A stretch of DNA of 64,000 bases from Actinomycetota bacterium (GCA_019347575.1 JAHWKY010000009.1:1-64000); one strand, 5' to 3'. Counted from the stretch's first letter, positions 34,285-43,473 are shown. Notes: a model not told the origin generated them from the letters alone. Program-made: numbers and translations.

Positions 34285-34929
34285 GTGCGCGTGTTCGACA
34301 TCGGCGCGCGTGACGGCGAGGTGGAGGTCGTCACCGACCGCATCTGGACCCTCCCGAACATCCTGTCGTTCGCCCGTATCGCGATCCTGCCCCTGGCCTT
34401 CTACGACCTGGTCCAGGACAACTTCACCCGGGCCTTCATCGTGCTGTTCATCTTCGGCAGCACCGACTGGTTCGACGGCTTCGTGGCCCGTCGGTTCGGT
34501 CAGGTGTCCAAGCTCGGCAAGCTCCTCGATCCGCTCAGCGACCGCCTGATGATCGCCTTCGTCGGCATCGGCATGATCATCGCGGGCTTGCTGCCGCTGT
34601 GGGTCGTGCTCGTCCTGGTCGGGCGCGACATCCTCCTCGTGCTGGGTGCTGCCATCTTCCTCGCGCGGGGGTCCGCGCCCCCCGCGGTCACGAGGACCGG
34701 CAAGGCGGCGACGTTCGGGCTGATGTTCGCCATCGGGTTCTTCCTGCTGGCGGCGGTCGTCTCGCCCGAAGGTCAGCTCAGCCACGAAGGTGTCCGCGCC
34801 GTGGCGTGGGTGCTGTTCGCCGTCAACGTCGTTCTCTACTACGTCGCGGCCGTTCAGTACATCGTCGCGGTGCGCCGCGGCGACGCGGTTGTCGTCGAGG
34901 ACCGACCCCCCGCACAGGGCGTCGACTAG
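34285..34929 (+). CDS. pgsA: CDP-alcohol phosphatidyltransferase (PgsA-like)
   Basis: The 214-residue membrane protein carries the full CDP-alcohol transferase motif D-x2-D-G-x2-A-R-x8-G-x3-D-x3-D, beginning in STDWFDGFVARR (about residue 66). Five to six membrane helices are evident. It transfers a phosphatidyl group from CDP-diacylglycerol to an alcohol, most likely glycerol-3-phosphate. A cytosolic N-terminal part of about 25 residues precedes the motif region. Its place before gcvH parallels pgsA2 near gcvH in mycobacteria (from memory). The exact alcohol substrate is uncertain. Confidence 0.9.
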   Translation: MRVFDIGARDGEVEVVTDRIWTLPNILSFARIAILPLAFYDLVQDNFTRAFIVLFIFGSTDWFDGFVARRFGQVSKLGKLLDPLSDRLMIAFVGIGMIIAGLLPLWVVLVLVGRDILLVLGAAIFLARGSAPPAVTRTGKAATFGLMFAIGFFLLAAVVSPEGQLSHEGVRAVAWVLFAVNVVLYYVAAVQYIVAVRRGDAVVVEDRPPAQGVD

Positions 34930-34959
34930 AGTCGGGCCGACCGCGATCAGGAGGGACCG

Positions 34960-35346
34960 GTGGCCGACGGCTCGTACCCCGAGGATCTGCGCTACACGGC
35001 GGAGCACGAGTGGGTGCGGCGGGATGGCGACACCGTCCTCGTCGGGATCACCTGGTACGCGCAGGACCAGCTCGGTGACGTCGTGTACGTCGATCTGCCG
35101 GCGTCCGGCGCCCGGGTCGAAGCCGGCCAGCCGTTCGGTGAGGTCGAGTCGACCAAGTCGGTCTCCGACCTGTTCGCTCCCATCTCGGGCACCATCAGCG
35201 AACGCAACGAGGCGCTCGAGGAGCGCCCCGAGCTCGTCAACAGCGACCCCTACGGCGAGGGCTGGATGATCCGCATCGAACCCGACGACGCCGGAGCCGT
35301 CGACGAGCTGCTGTCCGCGGACGCGTACCGCGCGAGCCTCGGGTAG
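34960..35346 (+). CDS. gcvH: Glycine cleavage system H protein
   Basis: The 128-residue lipoyl-carrier protein begins with LRYTAEHEWVRR and carries the lipoylation lysine in GEVESTKSVSDLFAP. It shuttles the aminomethyl group between the P, T and L proteins. GcvP is also in the window (43623), but gcvT is not. GTG 34960 has AGGAGGG upstream. The next gene encodes an FHA protein of the GarA type. Confidence 0.96.
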   Translation: MADGSYPEDLRYTAEHEWVRRDGDTVLVGITWYAQDQLGDVVYVDLPASGARVEAGQPFGEVESTKSVSDLFAPISGTISERNEALEERPELVNSDPYGEGWMIRIEPDDAGAVDELLSADAYRASLG

Positions 35347-35463
35347 CTCGTCTAGGCTCGACGCCAGCCACTTCGCGGGGTTCCACCTCAACCTGAGGTC
35401 GACCTGCGCGCTCCGGTGCCGGCCACCCGCCAGGCTGGCCCGGCGTCCGGTGATGGAGGAGCC

Positions 35464-35937
35464 ATGTACTGCACGAGTTGCGGGCAGGAACTGCCCGACG
35501 ACGCCCGCTTCTGCTCGCGTTGCGGTGCGCCGACATCCGCAGAGCAAGCCGAGCCCGGCGGCGACGCCACCACCGCCGCCATCGAGGCCGGCGTGCTGGA
35601 CGAGGAGACCCCCTTCGGCGACGTGCCCGACCTCGAGCCCGGCACGGCCATGCTGGTGGTCGTGCGTGGACCGAACGCCGGCTCGCGCTACCTCGTCGAT
35701 CGAGACGTCACGACGGTCGGTCGTCACCCCGACAGCCACCTCTTCCTCGACGACGTGACGGTGTCGCGTCGCCACGCCGAGGTGGTGCGGCGCGCGGACG
35801 ACCTCGCTGTCCGCGACCTCGGCAGTCTCAACGGCACGTACGTCAACGGGGACCGGGTCGAGGAACGGGTCCTCCGCAGCGGCGATGAGGTGCAGATCGG
35901 TCGCTTCAAGCTGCTGTTCGTCGGAGCCGGTCGGTGA
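35464..35937 (+). CDS. FHA-domain protein with N-terminal zinc ribbon (GarA-like)
   Basis: The 157-residue protein starts with a zinc ribbon CTSCGQELPDDARFCSRCG. A linker with candidate phosphothreonines (ATTAAI, EETPFG) comes next, then an FHA domain with VGRHPDSHLFLDD, SRRHAEV and LGSLNGTYVNG. FHA domains bind phosphothreonine. In mycobacteria GarA, encoded next to gcvH, binds phosphorylated kinases and controls glutamate metabolism enzymes (established). The zinc ribbon is an addition not present in mycobacterial GarA. ATG 35464 has GGAGG upstream. The MerR gene overlaps its stop by four bases. Confidence 0.88.
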   Translation: MYCTSCGQELPDDARFCSRCGAPTSAEQAEPGGDATTAAIEAGVLDEETPFGDVPDLEPGTAMLVVVRGPNAGSRYLVDRDVTTVGRHPDSHLFLDDVTVSRRHAEVVRRADDLAVRDLGSLNGTYVNGDRVEERVLRSGDEVQIGRFKLLFVGAGR

Positions 35938-36683
35938 AGGCGCTCACGATCGGTGAGGTCCTCAACCGTCTGAAGGACGAGTTCGAGGACATCACGATCA
36001 GCAAGATCCGCTACCTCGAATCCGAGGGCCTCATCAACCCAGACCGCACCGACTCCGGCTACCGCAAGTTCACCGATCAGGACATCGAGCGTCTCCGCTA
36101 CGTCCTCCGCGCACAGCGCGACCGCTACCTCCCGCTGAAGGTGATCAAGGACGAGCTCGACCGCATCGACGCGGGGCTACCTGTCGATGCCGACCCGGCT
36201 GAACCCGACCCCGCGGAGGTCACGGCACTCCGACCCGAACCCGCCCCGATGACCGAGGCGACGGCGGCTCCCGCGGCGGAGACACCGCCCCAGACCGTCC
36301 TCGATGCGGGTCCGACCGACGTGAGCCTGACACTGCGCGAGCTGTGCGACTCCTCGGGACTCGAGGAAGGCGATCTGCGTCAGCTCGCCGAGCACGGACT
36401 CGTGCGCCGCGAACCGCCCTACGACGGCGACGACCTGGCGGTCGCACGGGCCGCGTCGTCGTTGATGGAGCTCGGGCTCGAAGCCCGCCACCTACGCATG
36501 TACCGCCAGTTCGCCGAGCGTGAGGTGGCGTTGTGCGAGCAGCTCGTCTCGCCGCTGCTGCGGCAACGCAACCCCGACAGCCGCCGTACCGCTGGCGAGC
36601 AGCTCGAGCAGCTCGCCCAGCACGGAAGGTCCCTGCACCGCTCGCTCCTCGGTCGTGAGCTTCGAGGTTTGCTGCGGTCATGA
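35934..36683 (+). CDS. MerR family transcriptional regulator (Rv1828-like)
   Basis: The 249-residue protein begins with the MerR winged-helix (LTIGEVLNRLKDEFEDITIS, then IRYLESEGLINP and GYRKFTDQDIERLRYVLRAQ). It continues with a Pro/Ala linker and a second helical half, typical of the longer actinobacterial type that includes a repeat of the wing. It probably represses or activates gcvH-FHA-linked genes. The start overlaps the FHA gene stop and its own stop overlaps the carboxypeptidase gene. The same order (gcvH, garA, MerR) occurs in Mycobacterium (from memory). Confidence 0.88.
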   Translation: MKALTIGEVLNRLKDEFEDITISKIRYLESEGLINPDRTDSGYRKFTDQDIERLRYVLRAQRDRYLPLKVIKDELDRIDAGLPVDADPAEPDPAEVTALRPEPAPMTEATAAPAAETPPQTVLDAGPTDVSLTLRELCDSSGLEEGDLRQLAEHGLVRREPPYDGDDLAVARAASSLMELGLEARHLRMYRQFAEREVALCEQLVSPLLRQRNPDSRRTAGEQLEQLAQHGRSLHRSLLGRELRGLLRS

Positions 36684-37798
36684 GCACGACCCTCGCGCTC
36701 GCGGTGCTGCTCGCCCTCACCGCCCAGCCGGATCTGCCCGCCTGGCCCGAACCGCCGCCGGTGTCGGCCAGCGCCTACGTGGTCGTCGACGTCGCCACGG
36801 GGCAGCAACTGGCCGCCCGCGAGGCGGATCGACTGCGCCCCGTCGCCTCGACCATCAAGATCCTCACGGCGCTGTCGGTTCTGCGACGGGCCCGGCTGGA
36901 CGAGGTCGTCACCGTCGGGGAGGAGGTCGAAACCGCCGCTGGCGCCGGGGTCGGACTTCAGCCGGGGGACCAGTGGACCGTCGAGCAGCTCCTGCAGGCG
37001 ATGATCGCGCGCAGCGGGAACGACGCCGCGGTCGCGCTCGCCGCGCACGTCGGCGGGTCCGTCGACCGTTTCGTCGGGCTCATGCGTGCGGATGCCGGAT
37101 CGATGGGGCTCGAGGGCATCCAGCTCGACGATCCGACCGGCCTCAGCGATCGCAACCGCCTGTCCGCCCGCCACCTCGCCGCACTCGCACGTGCCGCACT
37201 CGCCGACCCCGAGTTCCGACGGGTCAGCACCCTGGCGAGCGTCGATCTGCCCCGCGGGGGTCCACAGACCACACGGAACCTGCTGCTCCTGAACTACCCC
37301 GATGCGACCGGGATCAAGACCGGCCAGACGGCGGCGGCTGGGTGGTCGATCGTCGGATCGGCCGAGCGTCGGGACCGCGAGGTCGTCGCCGTGGTCCTCG
37401 ACGCTGCCGGCGACGAGGACCGGTTCACGGACGCCGCTGCGTTGCTGACCCACGGCCTCGACGCGTTCCACAACGTGTCGCTCTCGTCCTCGTTGCGACT
37501 GCGTGATCCCGGTGGCTGGATCGACCTGGCCCCGGACCTCGAGCCGGTCGTCACGGTTCCCGTCGGGGCGCGCCCCGCGATCGGTGCCATCGGTATGCCC
37601 ATCGAGACCGACGTCGAGGAGATCGCCGTCGAGGCGCACATCGACGAGGTGAAGGTCAGCTCGTGGGTCGTGCGTCCGAAGAGCACCGACCTCGAGCCCA
37701 ACGCCGTCACCGCCGAGGCGAGCATCGGGTGGTGGCTGTGGGATCGTGCGTACGCTGCCATGCGAGCGACGACAGCGGCAGAGGAGTGGCCACGGTGA
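36680..37798 (+). CDS. D-alanyl-D-alanine carboxypeptidase (penicillin-binding protein)
   Basis: The 372-residue protein has the three motifs of the class: SxxK in VASTIKILTAL (about residue 57), SxN in ARSGNDAAVAL and KTG in GIKTGQTAAAGW. A short hydrophobic N-terminus (LALAVLLALTAQ) may direct export, although it lacks the usual basic start. The C-terminal beta region matches DacC/PBP5-type anchors. It trims D-Ala from peptidoglycan stem peptides. ATG 36680 overlaps the MerR stop. Confidence 0.92.
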   Translation: MSTTLALAVLLALTAQPDLPAWPEPPPVSASAYVVVDVATGQQLAAREADRLRPVASTIKILTALSVLRRARLDEVVTVGEEVETAAGAGVGLQPGDQWTVEQLLQAMIARSGNDAAVALAAHVGGSVDRFVGLMRADAGSMGLEGIQLDDPTGLSDRNRLSARHLAALARAALADPEFRRVSTLASVDLPRGGPQTTRNLLLLNYPDATGIKTGQTAAAGWSIVGSAERRDREVVAVVLDAAGDEDRFTDAAALLTHGLDAFHNVSLSSSLRLRDPGGWIDLAPDLEPVVTVPVGARPAIGAIGMPIETDVEEIAVEAHIDEVKVSSWVVRPKSTDLEPNAVTAEASIGWWLWDRAYAAMRATTAAEEWPR

Positions 37799-38370
37799 GC
37801 CCGGTGGAGGTCCGGATCCCGCCGGACCTCCTCCGCGGCCGTGTGGCCGAACTGGGCGCCGACATCACCGACGCCTACCGCGGGACCCAGCCTCTGCTGC
37901 TCTCCCTGCTGCACGGCTCCGCGGTGTTCCTCGCTGACCTAGTCCGCGAGGTACCGCTCGCGCTGACCGTCGACTTCCTCGCGATCACCCGCTACGAGCA
38001 GGGCGGCGGACGCGCACGCATCGTGAAGGATCTCGACGTCGACATCCGCGATCGACACGTGCTCATCGTCGAGGACATCGTCGACACCGGCCTGCGGCTG
38101 GGCTACCTGCTGCAGGTCCTGGCCATGCGCTCACCGGCGTCACTGCGCATCTGTGCCTTCCTCGATCGGCGGGTGCGTCGCATCGCCGAGCTGCCGTTGG
38201 ACTGGGTGGGGTTCGAGGTCGGAGACGAGTACCTCGTCGGCTACGGGCTCGATCTCGACGGACGCCTCCGTCACGTGCCGGCGGTGCTCGCGGTACACGA
38301 CCGGGACGCCATCGCGGCAGATCCCGAGGGCGCGGTCGCCGCTGCTCTCTCGCGATCCGGACGCACCTGA
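37795..38370 (+). CDS. hpt: Hypoxanthine phosphoribosyltransferase
   Basis: The 191-residue enzyme has the PRPP-binding loop VLIVEDIVDTGLRLGYL, the earlier PLLLSLLHGSAVFLADLVR, and the VGYGLDLDGRLRHVP end typical of hpt. It salvages hypoxanthine or guanine to IMP or GMP. GTG 37795 overlaps the stop of the carboxypeptidase gene by four bases, so it is part of the same transcript. Confidence 0.95.
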   Translation: MSPVEVRIPPDLLRGRVAELGADITDAYRGTQPLLLSLLHGSAVFLADLVREVPLALTVDFLAITRYEQGGGRARIVKDLDVDIRDRHVLIVEDIVDTGLRLGYLLQVLAMRSPASLRICAFLDRRVRRIAELPLDWVGFEVGDEYLVGYGLDLDGRLRHVPAVLAVHDRDAIAADPEGAVAAALSRSGRT

Positions 38371-38411
38371 ACCGTCGGGTAGCCTCCCCGCACGCGCAGA
38401 CGGAGCACCGG

Positions 38412-38915
38412 TTGATCGAGTTGGAACTCGTCGGGGTTCGGGTCGAACTCCCCGCCAACCAGCCCATCGTGCTGCTGAAGGAGAAGACCGGCTCGCGCTA
38501 CCTGCCCATCTGGATCGGGGCTGTCGAGGCCACCGCCATCGCGTTCGCGCTCCAGGGGGTCGAGACGCCTCGGCCCCTCACGCACGACCTGTTCGTCGAC
38601 GTGATGGAGCAGCTGGGCGTCCAGCTCGAGGCGGTCCACGTCACCGAGCTTCGCGAGGGCACGTTCTACGCGGAGCTGCACCTCAGCCAGGGCGAGCGCA
38701 GCTACACCATCTCGTCGCGCCCCTCGGACGCCATCGCGCTCGCCAGCCGGCTCGACGCGGTCCCCATCTTCGGTGCCGAGGACGTCCTCGAGGAGGCGGG
38801 GCTGGAGATCGAGACCCGTGACGAGGACGGCGCCGAGATCGATGCGGACGAGGAGCTGCGCCAGTTCCGCGAGTTCCTCGACGAGGTCAGGCCCGAGGAC
38901 TTCCGCGACCACTGA
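38412..38915 (+). CDS. Bifunctional nuclease family protein (DUF151)
   Basis: The 167-residue product matches the DUF151/BFN pattern: LELVGVRVELPANQPIVLLK, LPIWIGAVEATAIAFALQG, SSRPSDAIALASRL. The mycobacterial homologue sits at the same place (Rv1829). The family has DNase/RNase activity in some members; the cellular role is unclear. The likely start is TTG 38412, with GGAG upstream; no ATG or GTG gives the expected MIELELVG beginning. The C-terminal 30 residues are acidic. Confidence 0.9.
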   Translation: MIELELVGVRVELPANQPIVLLKEKTGSRYLPIWIGAVEATAIAFALQGVETPRPLTHDLFVDVMEQLGVQLEAVHVTELREGTFYAELHLSQGERSYTISSRPSDAIALASRLDAVPIFGAEDVLEEAGLEIETRDEDGAEIDADEELRQFREFLDEVRPEDFRDH

Positions 38916-38920
38916 TCTTG

Positions 38921-39068
38921 GCGACGGCGCATCCGCGCCGTCGATGCGGCCGTCGTGCTCCCCTCGCCGCCGAGAGCGCGGTCTCGGCGGCTCTCTCCGC
39001 AGGGGGACCCGGGCCCACCTCCCGGCCTCCTAGAGCGCGGTCTCGGCGGCTCTCCCTGTAGGGGGACC
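38921..39068 (+). repeat. Double-hairpin REP-like element, copy 1 (with partial second copy)
   Basis: Hairpin A is CGACGGCGC-ATCC-GCGCCGTCG (38922-38943). Hairpin B is GCCGCCGAGA-GCGCGG-TCTCGGCGGC (38966-38991), followed by AGGGGGACCCGG. A second, left-truncated hairpin B (TAGAGCGCGGTCTCGGCGGC, 39031-39050) and again AGGGGGACCCGG (39060-39071) follow. Between DUF151 and the second MerR gene; no gene here. Confidence 0.75.
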
Positions 39069-39310
39069 CGGTGGCTCAACCGCTGGTTCCTGAGGCGTAC
39101 GGCACGCACCTGCCAGCATCGGGACGCTGCCGGTGGAGCGGCGCAGTGGGGGTGCGCTCCACCTCGGGGAGGCCGGTCACGGAGCGTGGTCGGGGTGGAG
39201 CGGGGGAGGGGGGTGGTGCTCCACGAACGTTGACTCGGGCCCCGCCGAGCCGTAGCCTCAGTGACGTAAGTACGGCTGTGTGACCCGCCGGCCGGCGCCC
39301 TCACCGGCCG

Positions 39311-39355
39311 CGGGATCCGGAGCCACGGGATCCGGAGCCACGGGATCTGGAGACG
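39311..39355 (+). repeat. Three 15-bp tandem repeats before the second MerR gene
   Basis: CGGGATCCGGAGCCA occurs at 39311 and 39326, with a diverged third unit at 39341. It may be untranslated leader, or it may encode a GSGAT repeat if translation began at GTG 39280. Confidence 0.8.
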
Positions 39356-39366
39356 GAGAGACGGCC

Positions 39367-39879
39367 ATGGCGGGCACCGATGAACGGCAGATGCGCCTCG
39401 ACGTGGGCGACGAGGAGCGCGGCTACCGCGGTCCGGTCGTCATCAAGATCGTGGGCATCACCTACCGCCAGCTCGACTACTGGGCGCGCACCGGGCTCGC
39501 CGTCCCCAGCGTCCGCGAGGCCAAGGGGTCGGGGACCCAGCGGCTGTACTCGTTCGCTGACGTGGTCGAGCTACGCGTGATCAAGCGACTGCTCGATGCG
39601 GGCGTGACCCTCCAGCGTGTCCGTGAGGTCGTCGACGAGCTGCGGCGCAGGGGGCGCAGTCTCGCCGACGTCACGCTCGTGGCGGACGACACCAGCGTCT
39701 ACGCGGTCGAGGACGACGCCCAGGTCGTCGACGTCCTCCGTCGCGGCCAGGGTGTGTTCGCGATCGCGCTCGGACCGATCGTCGACGAGCTACGCGGCGA
39801 GGTCACCGCGTTCCCCTCGGAGCCCCTCACCGCGGCGGTGGCGGACGCGGTCGACGAGGCCACCGAGACCGGCAGCTGA
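39367..39879 (+). CDS. MerR family transcriptional regulator (Rv1830-like)
   Basis: The 170-residue protein has a MerR helix-turn-helix (VVIKIVGITYRQLDYWARTG, LYSFADVVELRVIKRLLDAG) and a C-terminal helical domain (TLQRVREVVDELRRRG...). In mycobacteria the equivalent gene follows DUF151. I start at ATG 39367; a GTG at 39280 is in frame and would add a repeat-rich segment, but the ATG gives the usual length. It probably regulates local genes; the binding target is unknown. Confidence 0.85.
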   Translation: MAGTDERQMRLDVGDEERGYRGPVVIKIVGITYRQLDYWARTGLAVPSVREAKGSGTQRLYSFADVVELRVIKRLLDAGVTLQRVREVVDELRRRGRSLADVTLVADDTSVYAVEDDAQVVDVLRRGQGVFAIALGPIVDELRGEVTAFPSEPLTAAVADAVDEATETGS

Positions 39880-39897
39880 CCCGGAACCAGGAGCGAC

Positions 39898-40464
39898 GTG
39901 GGCGAGCCCGCCGCCGTACCTCACCAGATCCCGCCGGTCCGCCCGGCGGACGCCCCTGCCGCGCCGGACGGCTCCGATCGCTCCATCGGTGAGCTCCGCC
40001 GCCCCGCCCCGGCCGCCGTCCGTGGTCCTGCGGCAGGCGTGCCCGACGTCGCGGACCTCGGGTTGACCGATCTGCTCGCGGCGGGACCGATCGGACGCGT
40101 CCCGGGCAGGATGCTGCCCAGCGAGCGCATCAGGTTCCAGCACCGTTCCGAGCTGCGGTTCGCGCGCCTGCTCGACTTCTACGGCATCGCGTGGGAGTAC
40201 GAACCCGACGAGTTCCCCATCGAGTGGGACCACGACCAGTGGCCGACGCGGTGGTTCCGCCCGGACTTCTACCTCCCGGCGTTCGACACCTACATCGAGA
40301 TCACGACGTCGGCGCAGCGCCTGGTGACGAAGAAGAACCGCAAGCTGCGGCTACTCCGGGAGCACCACCCCGGGGTGCGCTGCAAGCTGTTCTACCAACG
40401 CGACTACCTCGAGCTGGTGCGGCGGTTCGGCCTCGACGACGACCTCGACGGCGAGGACGAGTGA
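39898..40464 (+). CDS. PD-(D/E)XK nuclease-like protein of unknown function
   Basis: The 188-residue product has a Pro/Ala-rich N-terminal 70 residues, then RFQHRSELRFARLLDFYGI, WEYEPDEFPIEW, and RPDFYLPAFDTYIEITTS followed by KKNRKLRLLREHHPG. The order D ... E-x-T ... K fits the PD-(D/E)XK nuclease fold (DUF559-like or restriction-endonuclease-like). No cofactor evidence beyond this. GTG 39898 follows the MerR gene by 18 bp. It converges on the minus-strand aconitase gene. Confidence 0.65.
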   Translation: MGEPAAVPHQIPPVRPADAPAAPDGSDRSIGELRRPAPAAVRGPAAGVPDVADLGLTDLLAAGPIGRVPGRMLPSERIRFQHRSELRFARLLDFYGIAWEYEPDEFPIEWDHDQWPTRWFRPDFYLPAFDTYIEITTSAQRLVTKKNRKLRLLREHHPGVRCKLFYQRDYLELVRRFGLDDDLDGEDE

Positions 40465-40470
40465 GTCCCC

Positions 40471-42429
40471 TCACCTCCCGAGACGGTCCTTCATCCAGTC
40501 GATGATCCCACCGGCGAGCAGCACCGCGACCTGCCGCTCGGACAACCGGTGCCGGGCGCTGAACGATCGCCCTCTGGTCGTGTTCTCGATCCTGACCTCG
40601 ACACCGTTGGCGATCGCGTCCCGCACACCCTCGATGCGGAGCACGTCCCCGTCCGCGAGCTCCTCGTACTCGGTCTCGTCATCGAACTCCAGGGGCAGCA
40701 CCCCGAAGTTGACGAGGTTCTGCCAGTGGATGCGGGCGTAGTCCTTCGTGATGACCAAGCGCAGGCCGAGGTAGCGCGGCGCCAACGCCGCGTGCTCCCG
40801 TGACGAGCCCTGCCCGTAGTTCTTGCCGCCGACCACCGCGTGGTCGCCGATCGCCTTCGCACGGTCGTGGTAGGTCGGGGCGATGATGTCGAACGAGAAC
40901 CGGCTGATCTCGGGGATGTTGCTGCGGAACGGCAGGACCCGAGTGCCCGCCGGCAGGATCTCGTCGGTGGACACGTCGTCACCGACCTTCAGCAGGATGG
41001 GCAGCTCAAGATCATCGGGCAGCGGCTCCATCGGCGGGATGGACGAGATGTTGGGGCCCTTGCGCAGCTCGACCTCGCGCGCTTCCTCGGGCGGTGGCGG
41101 TGCGAGCAACATCTCGGTGTTGATGATGATGTCGTCGGGCTCGACCACCCTCGGGTAGGCGACGCCGAAGCGGTCCTCGAGTTCCCGCGGATCGGTGACG
41201 ACGCCGGTGAGCGCGGACGCGGTCGCCGTCTCGGGGCTGCAGAGGTGGACCTTGTCCTCACGCGTGCCCGAGCGTCCCGGGAAGTTACGCGGGACCGTAC
41301 GCAGGCTGATCTCGTCCGTGGCCGGGGCCTGGCCCATCCCGATGCAACCGTTGCAGCCGGCCTGGTGGATGCGCGCCCCGGCCTGGAGCAGCGACAACAG
41401 GTGACCGTCGCGCGTGAGGTTCTGCAGGATCTGGCGCGATGTGGGGTTGACGTCGAAGCTGACACGTCCGACCGTGGGGCGCCCGACGGCGCGACAGATC
41501 TCGGCGGCGACGGCGAAGTCGCGGTAGCCGGGGTTGGCCGACGAGCCGATGTAGGCCTGAGCGATTGGCTGTCCCGCGACCTCACGGACCGGCACGACGT
41601 TGCCCGGGGACGTCGGCAGCGCGATCAGCGGTTCGAGCTCCGACAGGTCGATCTCGGTCTCCTCGTCGTACTCCGCGTCGGGGTCGGCGACCAGCTCGGT
41701 CCAGTCCTCGGCGCGACCCTGCCGGGTCAGGAACCGCTGCACCTCCGCGTCGGAGGGGAACACCGTCGTCGTCGCGCCGAGCTCCGCGCCCATGTTCGCG
41801 ATGACGTGGCGGTCCATGCACGACAGGGTCTCGAGGCCGGGGCCGTGGTACTCGATGACCTTCCCCACGCCACCGTCCACGCCGTGACGCCGCAGCATCT
41901 CGAGGATGACGTCCTTGGCGGAGACCCAGTCCGGGAGCTCGCCGATCAGGCGCACCCCCCAGATCCGCGGCATCTTGATCCGAAGAGGCTCGCCCGCCAT
42001 CGCCAGCGCGACGTCGAGCCCACCTGAGCCGACCGCGAACATCCCGATCGCCCCCGCTGCCGGGGTGTGACTGTCCGAGCCGGCCATCGTCCTACCCGGC
42101 TTGCCGAACCGCTCCTGGTGCACGGGGTGGCTGACGCCGTTGCCCGGGCGGCTGTACCACAGCCCGAAGCGCTCGCAGGCGGACTTCAGGAAGAGGTGGT
42201 CGTCGGGGTTCTTGTGGTCCTCCTGGATCAGGTTGTGATCGACGTACTGGGCGGATAGCTCGGTCTCGACCCGCTCCAGCCCCATCGCCTCGAGCTCGAG
42301 CATCACGAGCGTGCCGGTGGCGTCCTGCGTCAGCGTCTGATCGATCCGCAGGCCGACGGGCGAGCCCGGCTCCGGGGTCCCCTCGACGAGGTGCTCCTCG
42401 ATGATCTTGCGCGCGACGCTGTGGCCCAC
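40471..42429 (-). CDS. acn: Aconitate hydratase
   Basis: The 652-residue enzyme starts MGHSVARKIIEEHLVEG and contains DATGTLVMLELEAMG, GSDSHTPAAGAIG, the iron-sulfur cysteines in LSCMDRH and in AGCNGCIGMG, and the swivel-domain GQGSSREHAALAPRYLG. It isomerises citrate and isocitrate in the citric-acid cycle. The length and the start identify the shorter, about 650-residue bacterial class rather than the 900-residue AcnA. It converges with the nuclease-like gene six bases away. Confidence 0.95.
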   Translation of the reverse strand: MGHSVARKIIEEHLVEGTPEPGSPVGLRIDQTLTQDATGTLVMLELEAMGLERVETELSAQYVDHNLIQEDHKNPDDHLFLKSACERFGLWYSRPGNGVSHPVHQERFGKPGRTMAGSDSHTPAAGAIGMFAVGSGGLDVALAMAGEPLRIKMPRIWGVRLIGELPDWVSAKDVILEMLRRHGVDGGVGKVIEYHGPGLETLSCMDRHVIANMGAELGATTTVFPSDAEVQRFLTRQGRAEDWTELVADPDAEYDEETEIDLSELEPLIALPTSPGNVVPVREVAGQPIAQAYIGSSANPGYRDFAVAAEICRAVGRPTVGRVSFDVNPTSRQILQNLTRDGHLLSLLQAGARIHQAGCNGCIGMGQAPATDEISLRTVPRNFPGRSGTREDKVHLCSPETATASALTGVVTDPRELEDRFGVAYPRVVEPDDIIINTEMLLAPPPPEEAREVELRKGPNISSIPPMEPLPDDLELPILLKVGDDVSTDEILPAGTRVLPFRSNIPEISRFSFDIIAPTYHDRAKAIGDHAVVGGKNYGQGSSREHAALAPRYLGLRLVITKDYARIHWQNLVNFGVLPLEFDDETEYEELADGDVLRIEGVRDAIANGVEVRIENTTRGRSFSARHRLSERQVAVLLAGGIIDWMKDRLGR

Positions 42430-42472
42430 GGTCTTCCTCCGACGACGGGGTGCGCTCCGACCCTACTAGTTC

Positions 42473-42640
42473 TGGGCGACGGTGCATCCGCACCGTCGAT
42501 GGGGCGTTCACGGTCCCTCCGCGGCCGAGAGCGCGGTCTGTGCCGGGCGACGCCGCATCCGCGTCGTCGATGGGGGCGTTCCCGGTTCCTCCGCGGCCGA
42601 GAGCGCGGTCTCGGCCGCTCGGGACGTAGGGGGATCCCCC
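42473..42640 (+). repeat. Double-hairpin REP-like elements, copies 2 and 3 (tandem)
   Basis: Copy 2 has hairpin A CGACGGTGC-ATCC-GCACCGTCG (42477-42498) and a hairpin B with a diverged right arm (GCCGAGAGCGCGGTCTGTGCC). Copy 3 has hairpin A CGACGCCGC-ATCC-GCGTCGTCG (42548-42569, one mismatch) and a perfect 10-bp hairpin B (42593-42618). Copy 2 replaces a C-G pair of copy 1 with T-A, a compensatory change. It lies between the divergent aconitase start and the endonuclease IV stop. Confidence 0.75.
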
Positions 42641-42653
42641 GTGGTCTGCTGGC

Positions 42654-43421
42654 CTACAGCCGGGTGCGGATCCAGTCGAGGTCGGTGCGATGGGCGTCGG
42701 CGCCGCCGGGGGTCTCGAGCACGACGGCGGGGGCGTCGGCCTCCTTGACGACCGCGACGAGCGCGTCGGGATCGACTTGGCCGGCCCCGAGGCGCTGGTG
42801 GCGATCGCGCCCCGACCCCGCCGTGTCCCGAGAGTCGTTGAGGTGCACGAGGTCGATCCGACCGACGATGTCGCGCAACCTGCCGGTGGCGGTGATCAGG
42901 TCCTCGCCCGCCGCGTGGAGGTGGCAGGTGTCGAGGCAGAACCCGAACGGTGTGGCGGTGCCGTCGAGAGCATCCCAAAGGCGCGCGATGGCATCCACGT
43001 AGCGGGCCATCGCGTTGTCACCACCGGCGGTGTTCTCGATCAGCACGGGGACATCGGTGTCGAGCCGGTCGAGGGTCGTGCGCCAGTTCCGGAACCCCTC
43101 CTCGGGGTCGCCGTCCTCGCCGACGAAGCCGCCGTGGACGATCACGCCGGCGGCACCGATGGCGGCTGCGGCATCGCACGTCTGCGCGAGGGTCTTGCGG
43201 CCCGGGTGGCGGATACGGGGGTTGGGTGACGCGACGTTCATGACGTACGGCGCGTGCACGAAGACGGTCACGTCGGAGGCCATCAGCTCGGCGGCGTCAT
43301 CGCGCGGGGCCGGGGCGCGGTAGGACTGCGGATCGCCGAGGAAGATCTGCACGACGTCGATCTCCCGGCGCTCGGCCTCGGCCAGGGGGTTGCCGCGTGG
43401 GACGTGTGCTCCGAACCGCAT
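42654..43421 (-). CDS. nfo: Endonuclease IV (AP endonuclease)
   Basis: The 255-residue TIM-barrel enzyme begins [13 protein letters not shown] and shows [52 protein letters not shown] and [22 protein letters not shown], the expected metal-ligand series. It cleaves abasic sites in DNA. It is followed on the minus strand by the REP-like elements. The start at 43421 gives the expected N-terminus. Confidence 0.93.
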   Translation of the reverse strand: MRFGAHVPRGNPLAEAERREIDVVQIFLGDPQSYRAPAPRDDAAELMASDVTVFVHAPYVMNVASPNPRIRHPGRKTLAQTCDAAAAIGAAGVIVHGGFVGEDGDPEEGFRNWRTTLDRLDTDVPVLIENTAGGDNAMARYVDAIARLWDALDGTATPFGFCLDTCHLHAAGEDLITATGRLRDIVGRIDLVHLNDSRDTAGSGRDRHQRLGAGQVDPDALVAVVKEADAPAVVLETPGGADAHRTDLDWIRTRL

Positions 43422-43473
43422 GAGGCGAGGCTACCCGCGTCACCCGTGTGGGTTCGGGTGGGGCGACGAGGCA

